Positions 3,113-5,584 of a stretch of DNA of 5,584 nucleotides are shown piece by piece. The notes beneath the pieces were generated by a model that was not told the DNA's origin, made no database searches, and saw only the letters and a program-made list of their open reading frames with translations. Made by a program: the position numbers and the translations under genes. Position 1 is the stretch's first letter. Each line of letters opens with the position of its first letter. This stretch comes from Candidatus Moraniibacteriota bacterium (GTDB lineage Bacteria; Patescibacteriota; Minisyncoccia; Moranbacterales; GCA-2747515), in assembly GCA_029933995.1 (NCBI GenBank), contig JAOZNB010000082.1:1-5584 (forward strand), in the 5' to 3' direction.

Positions 3113-5584
3113 ATGAGTGATTTTGAAGATCAATATAAAATGTTAAATACGGCACAAAAAAAAGCGGTTGATACAATTGAAGGTCCTGTAATTGTTATAG
3201 CAGGCCCTGGTACAGGAAAGACACAAATACTTACACTTCGTATTGCAAATATTTTAAAAGAAGCTGGTGCTGGCATTGATCCAGAAAATATACTATCTTT
3301 GACATTTACAAATGCTGGTGTTGTAGCAATGCGAGAGCGTTTGGCAACTTTCGTAGGTGCTGAGGTGGCTTATCGTACAAATATCTATACATTTCATAGT
3401 TTTTGTGAAGAACAAATTTCTAGATATCCTGATTATTTTCCATCAATTGTATTTTCACGTGCAGCGACGGATGTTGAAAAAATTCATATTGTTGAAAAGA
3501 TATTAAAAGATAATGAATTTACTATTCTCAAAACATTTGGAAGCGATTTTCACTACATTAAAGATATTTTATACGCAATTGATAATTTAAAACGAGAAAG
3601 TATTACACCAGAAAATTTTATAGATAGAATTAAAATGCAAGAAAAGGGAATCTTGGCAGATGCTGATTCATATTATAAGCGAGTGACAAAGACAAATAAA
3701 AAAGGTGACTTGAAACTAGGTGTTCTAAAACCAATAGAAAAAAATAAGGAATTGCAAGTGGTGTATGGATTATATCAAGAGCAGTTAGAAGAACAAAAAC
3801 TTTATGATTTCACAGATATGATCATGCAGTTTGTTGTCACTGCAGAGGCAGATGAAGAGTTTTCTGCAGTATTGCGAGAACAATATCAGTATATTTTAGT
3901 TGATGAGCATCAAGACACAAATGATGGACAAAATAGGATTATTGAAGTATTAACATCAGCAGAACATTTGGGTGATAGTCCAAATTTGTTTACTGTGGGC
4001 GATGATAAGCAGGCAATTTATCGTTTTCAAGGTGCGAGTGTGGAGAACTTTTTACATTTTGAAAATAAATTTTCCAGTGCAGTGATTATTAACTTAAAAG
4101 ATAATTATCGTAGTGCACAGGGCATATTAAATGAAGCACATACTTTAATTGCAAGTGGTGAGAGTGATAAAAAACACACTGAACTTGTAGCTTTTAAAAA
4201 AGATGAGGCTGATATTTCCGTGCGTCATTTCAAAACATATCGTGATGAATTAGTGCATATGGCTGGTGATATTGAAACAAAAATCAAAAATGGTATAGGA
4301 GCAAGTGATATAGCAGTATTTTATAGAGAACATAATAATTTAGATTTTATAAAAGAAGTTTTTGAAAAGAAAGAGATATCATTTGTCGTAGCATCAAAGC
4401 AAGACATATTGAATGATGTAGAAATACGTAAATTAATTTTATTATTACGTTTGGCTAATGACCCTACGGATAGTTCAGTTTTGGCAAAAGTGTTATTAAT
4501 TGATTTTATGCCTGTTGGAATATCAGATGCATTAAAGATTTTGGATGAATATAAGTTATGTTCTAGGACTATGTCACTATTTCAGTTATTGCAAGATGAT
4601 GAAAGAGTGCAAGTGTGTGGAGTGGTAGATGTGGATAGTGTAAAAGAATTGGCAAAGTTTATTGAAGAACAAAAAGTAGAATCTCAGAATATGAACTTTT
4701 TGGAATTTTTTGAACAACTTGTGCGTTCTAGTGGATTTTTGGAACATGTATTATCTCGGAGTGAACATAGGATATTATTAAAGAGGTTAGAGAGATTATT
4801 TGATGAGGTGCGTGAAAATGTTGTTGATAAACAGGGCTATGAACTTTCTGATTTTATCAAGCATCTTGATACATTCGAATCGTATAGATTGTCTATGAAT
4901 GTAGTACGTAATTCTGATATTGATGGTGTAAATCTTATGACAGCTCATGGTTCAAAAGGATTGGAATTTGAACATGTTTATGTAACGAATGTGGTAAACG
5001 GGTTGTGGGGAGGAAAAAGAAAAAGTCAAAAATTTAAGTTACCACTCAATGTTGTGTCTGGTGATATGGAGGATGAGCGACGGTTGTTTTATGTTGCAAT
5101 TACACGTGCAAAACAATCATTGGTAATTTCGTATGCAGATTATGATGTCACAGGTCGTGAAAAATTACCATCACTTTTTATTTCTGACTTAAATGCAAAT
5201 TGTGTTGATATAGAACAGGATGTGGATATGACTACAAATGTATTTTTTGCACCACGACTGAAAAATATTTCATCACTTGTCTCACTTGAATATATTAAAG
5301 AGAAGTTTTTAACAACAAAACTATCCGCAACAGCTCTAAATAATTATTATGATGCACCAATTTTGTATTTTTTTCGTAATTTAGTACGTTTGCCAAGTGT
5401 GCAAAATAAAACAATGCTTTATGGTAGTGTGTTGCACGCAACACTTGAAAAATTCTTTGCACAGTCGAGTGAACAACAAACATTATTAGGAAAGGATGTG
5501 TTAATGGAGGCATTTAATGCAGCACTTCAAACAATGCAAGTACCAGCAGAATATTATGATTCAATTCAAAGACGTGGAGACGAG
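3113..5584 (+). CDS. UvrD/PcrA-type helicase with C-terminal RecB-like nuclease domain (partial, 3' end outside window)
   Basis: The frame is open for 824 codons to the window edge. It is a superfamily 1A ATP-dependent 3'-5' DNA helicase: Walker A GPGTGKT (31-37, K36), motif Ia LTFTNAGVVAMRERL, TFHSFC, motif II DEHQD (264-268), motif III GDDKQAIYRFQGA (296-308), motif IV NYRS (331-334, R333), motif V TAHGSKGLEFEHVY (610-623) and motif VI ERRLFYVAITRAK (655-667). From about 737 a PD-(D/E)XK nuclease domain of the AddB/RecB/Cas4 type begins with LSATALNNYY and GSVLHATLEKFF (771-782, H775). The catalytic D and ExK should lie past the window. The family is about 1,000 residues or more, so most of the protein is seen. 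It probably processes DNA ends in repair or recombination. The start fits the N-terminus I recall for CPR homologues, about 30 residues before Walker A; M10 (3140) is the alternative. A TATAAT at 3104-3109 is too close to ATG 3113 for an ordinary promoter, and no Shine-Dalgarno site is seen. Oddities: H in DEHQD, and A748 where a cluster cysteine is usual. Confidence 0.95.
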   Translation, partial: MSDFEDQYKMLNTAQKKAVDTIEGPVIVIAGPGTGKTQILTLRIANILKEAGAGIDPENILSLTFTNAGVVAMRERLATFVGAEVAYRTNIYTFHSFCEEQISRYPDYFPSIVFSRAATDVEKIHIVEKILKDNEFTILKTFGSDFHYIKDILYAIDNLKRESITPENFIDRIKMQEKGILADADSYYKRVTKTNKKGDLKLGVLKPIEKNKELQVVYGLYQEQLEEQKLYDFTDMIMQFVVTAEADEEFSAVLREQYQYILVDEHQDTNDGQNRIIEVLTSAEHLGDSPNLFTVGDDKQAIYRFQGASVENFLHFENKFSSAVIINLKDNYRSAQGILNEAHTLIASGESDKKHTELVAFKKDEADISVRHFKTYRDELVHMAGDIETKIKNGIGASDIAVFYREHNNLDFIKEVFEKKEISFVVASKQDILNDVEIRKLILLLRLANDPTDSSVLAKVLLIDFMPVGISDALKILDEYKLCSRTMSLFQLLQDDERVQVCGVVDVDSVKELAKFIEEQKVESQNMNFLEFFEQLVRSSGFLEHVLSRSEHRILLKRLERLFDEVRENVVDKQGYELSDFIKHLDTFESYRLSMNVVRNSDIDGVNLMTAHGSKGLEFEHVYVTNVVNGLWGGKRKSQKFKLPLNVVSGDMEDERRLFYVAITRAKQSLVISYADYDVTGREKLPSLFISDLNANCVDIEQDVDMTTNVFFAPRLKNISSLVSLEYIKEKFLTTKLSATALNNYYDAPILYFFRNLVRLPSVQNKTMLYGSVLHATLEKFFAQSSEQQTLLGKDVLMEAFNAALQTMQVPAEYYDSIQRRGDE

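Noticed and set aside
5295..5513. Reverse-strand open frame of 72 codons inside the helicase-nuclease
   Set aside because: It lies opposite conserved nuclease motifs in the + frame, so it is a shadow frame.

Overview
The window is AT-rich and densely coded, and every confident gene lies on the + strand. The best fit is a Candidate Phyla Radiation (Patescibacteria) bacterium, or a lineage with a similarly streamlined genome. The evidence is the gene set: a UvrD helicase fused to a RecB-like nuclease whose opening and nuclease motifs resemble those I recall from CPR genomes, a small MazG-like pyrophosphohydrolase, a YecM-like VOC protein, a YkvA-like membrane protein and an unrecognised multi-pass membrane protein. 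None of the starts has a convincing Shine-Dalgarno sequence. TGA does not appear to encode glycine here: none occurs in frame in the 824 visible helicase codons, where glycine is written GGN. This placement is inference, because no phylogenetic marker is present.

Layout. Bases 1-43 may hold the first 14 codons of a leftward gene (weak). Bases 44-347 contain no gene but carry two 32-bp inverted copies of a palindromic REP-like repeat (160-191 and 274-305). Directly downstream is a 95-residue GIY-YIG nuclease (348-635) of a kind often found beside such repeats, so 160-635 may be a laterally acquired unit. From 758 come two closely packed small genes. The first is a phosphoribosyl-ATP pyrophosphohydrolase/MazG-type enzyme. 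The second is a YecM-like protein whose last 35 codons are displaced by one base in a run of six T (1517-1522). Next are a 352-residue membrane protein with six predicted transmembrane segments (1661-2719), a terminator-like hairpin (2738-2770), a YkvA/DUF1232-like membrane protein (2819-3067), and the first 824 codons of the helicase-nuclease, which runs off the right edge.

No single pathway links these genes. The pyrophosphohydrolase may act in nucleotide-pool cleaning, the helicase-nuclease in DNA end processing or repair, and the two membrane proteins have unknown jobs. The points most worth a second look are the paired hairpin repeats with compensatory base changes next to the GIY-YIG gene, and the frameshift in the YecM-like gene, which has the same UUU-UGA geometry as a release-factor-2-type +1 frameshift site.
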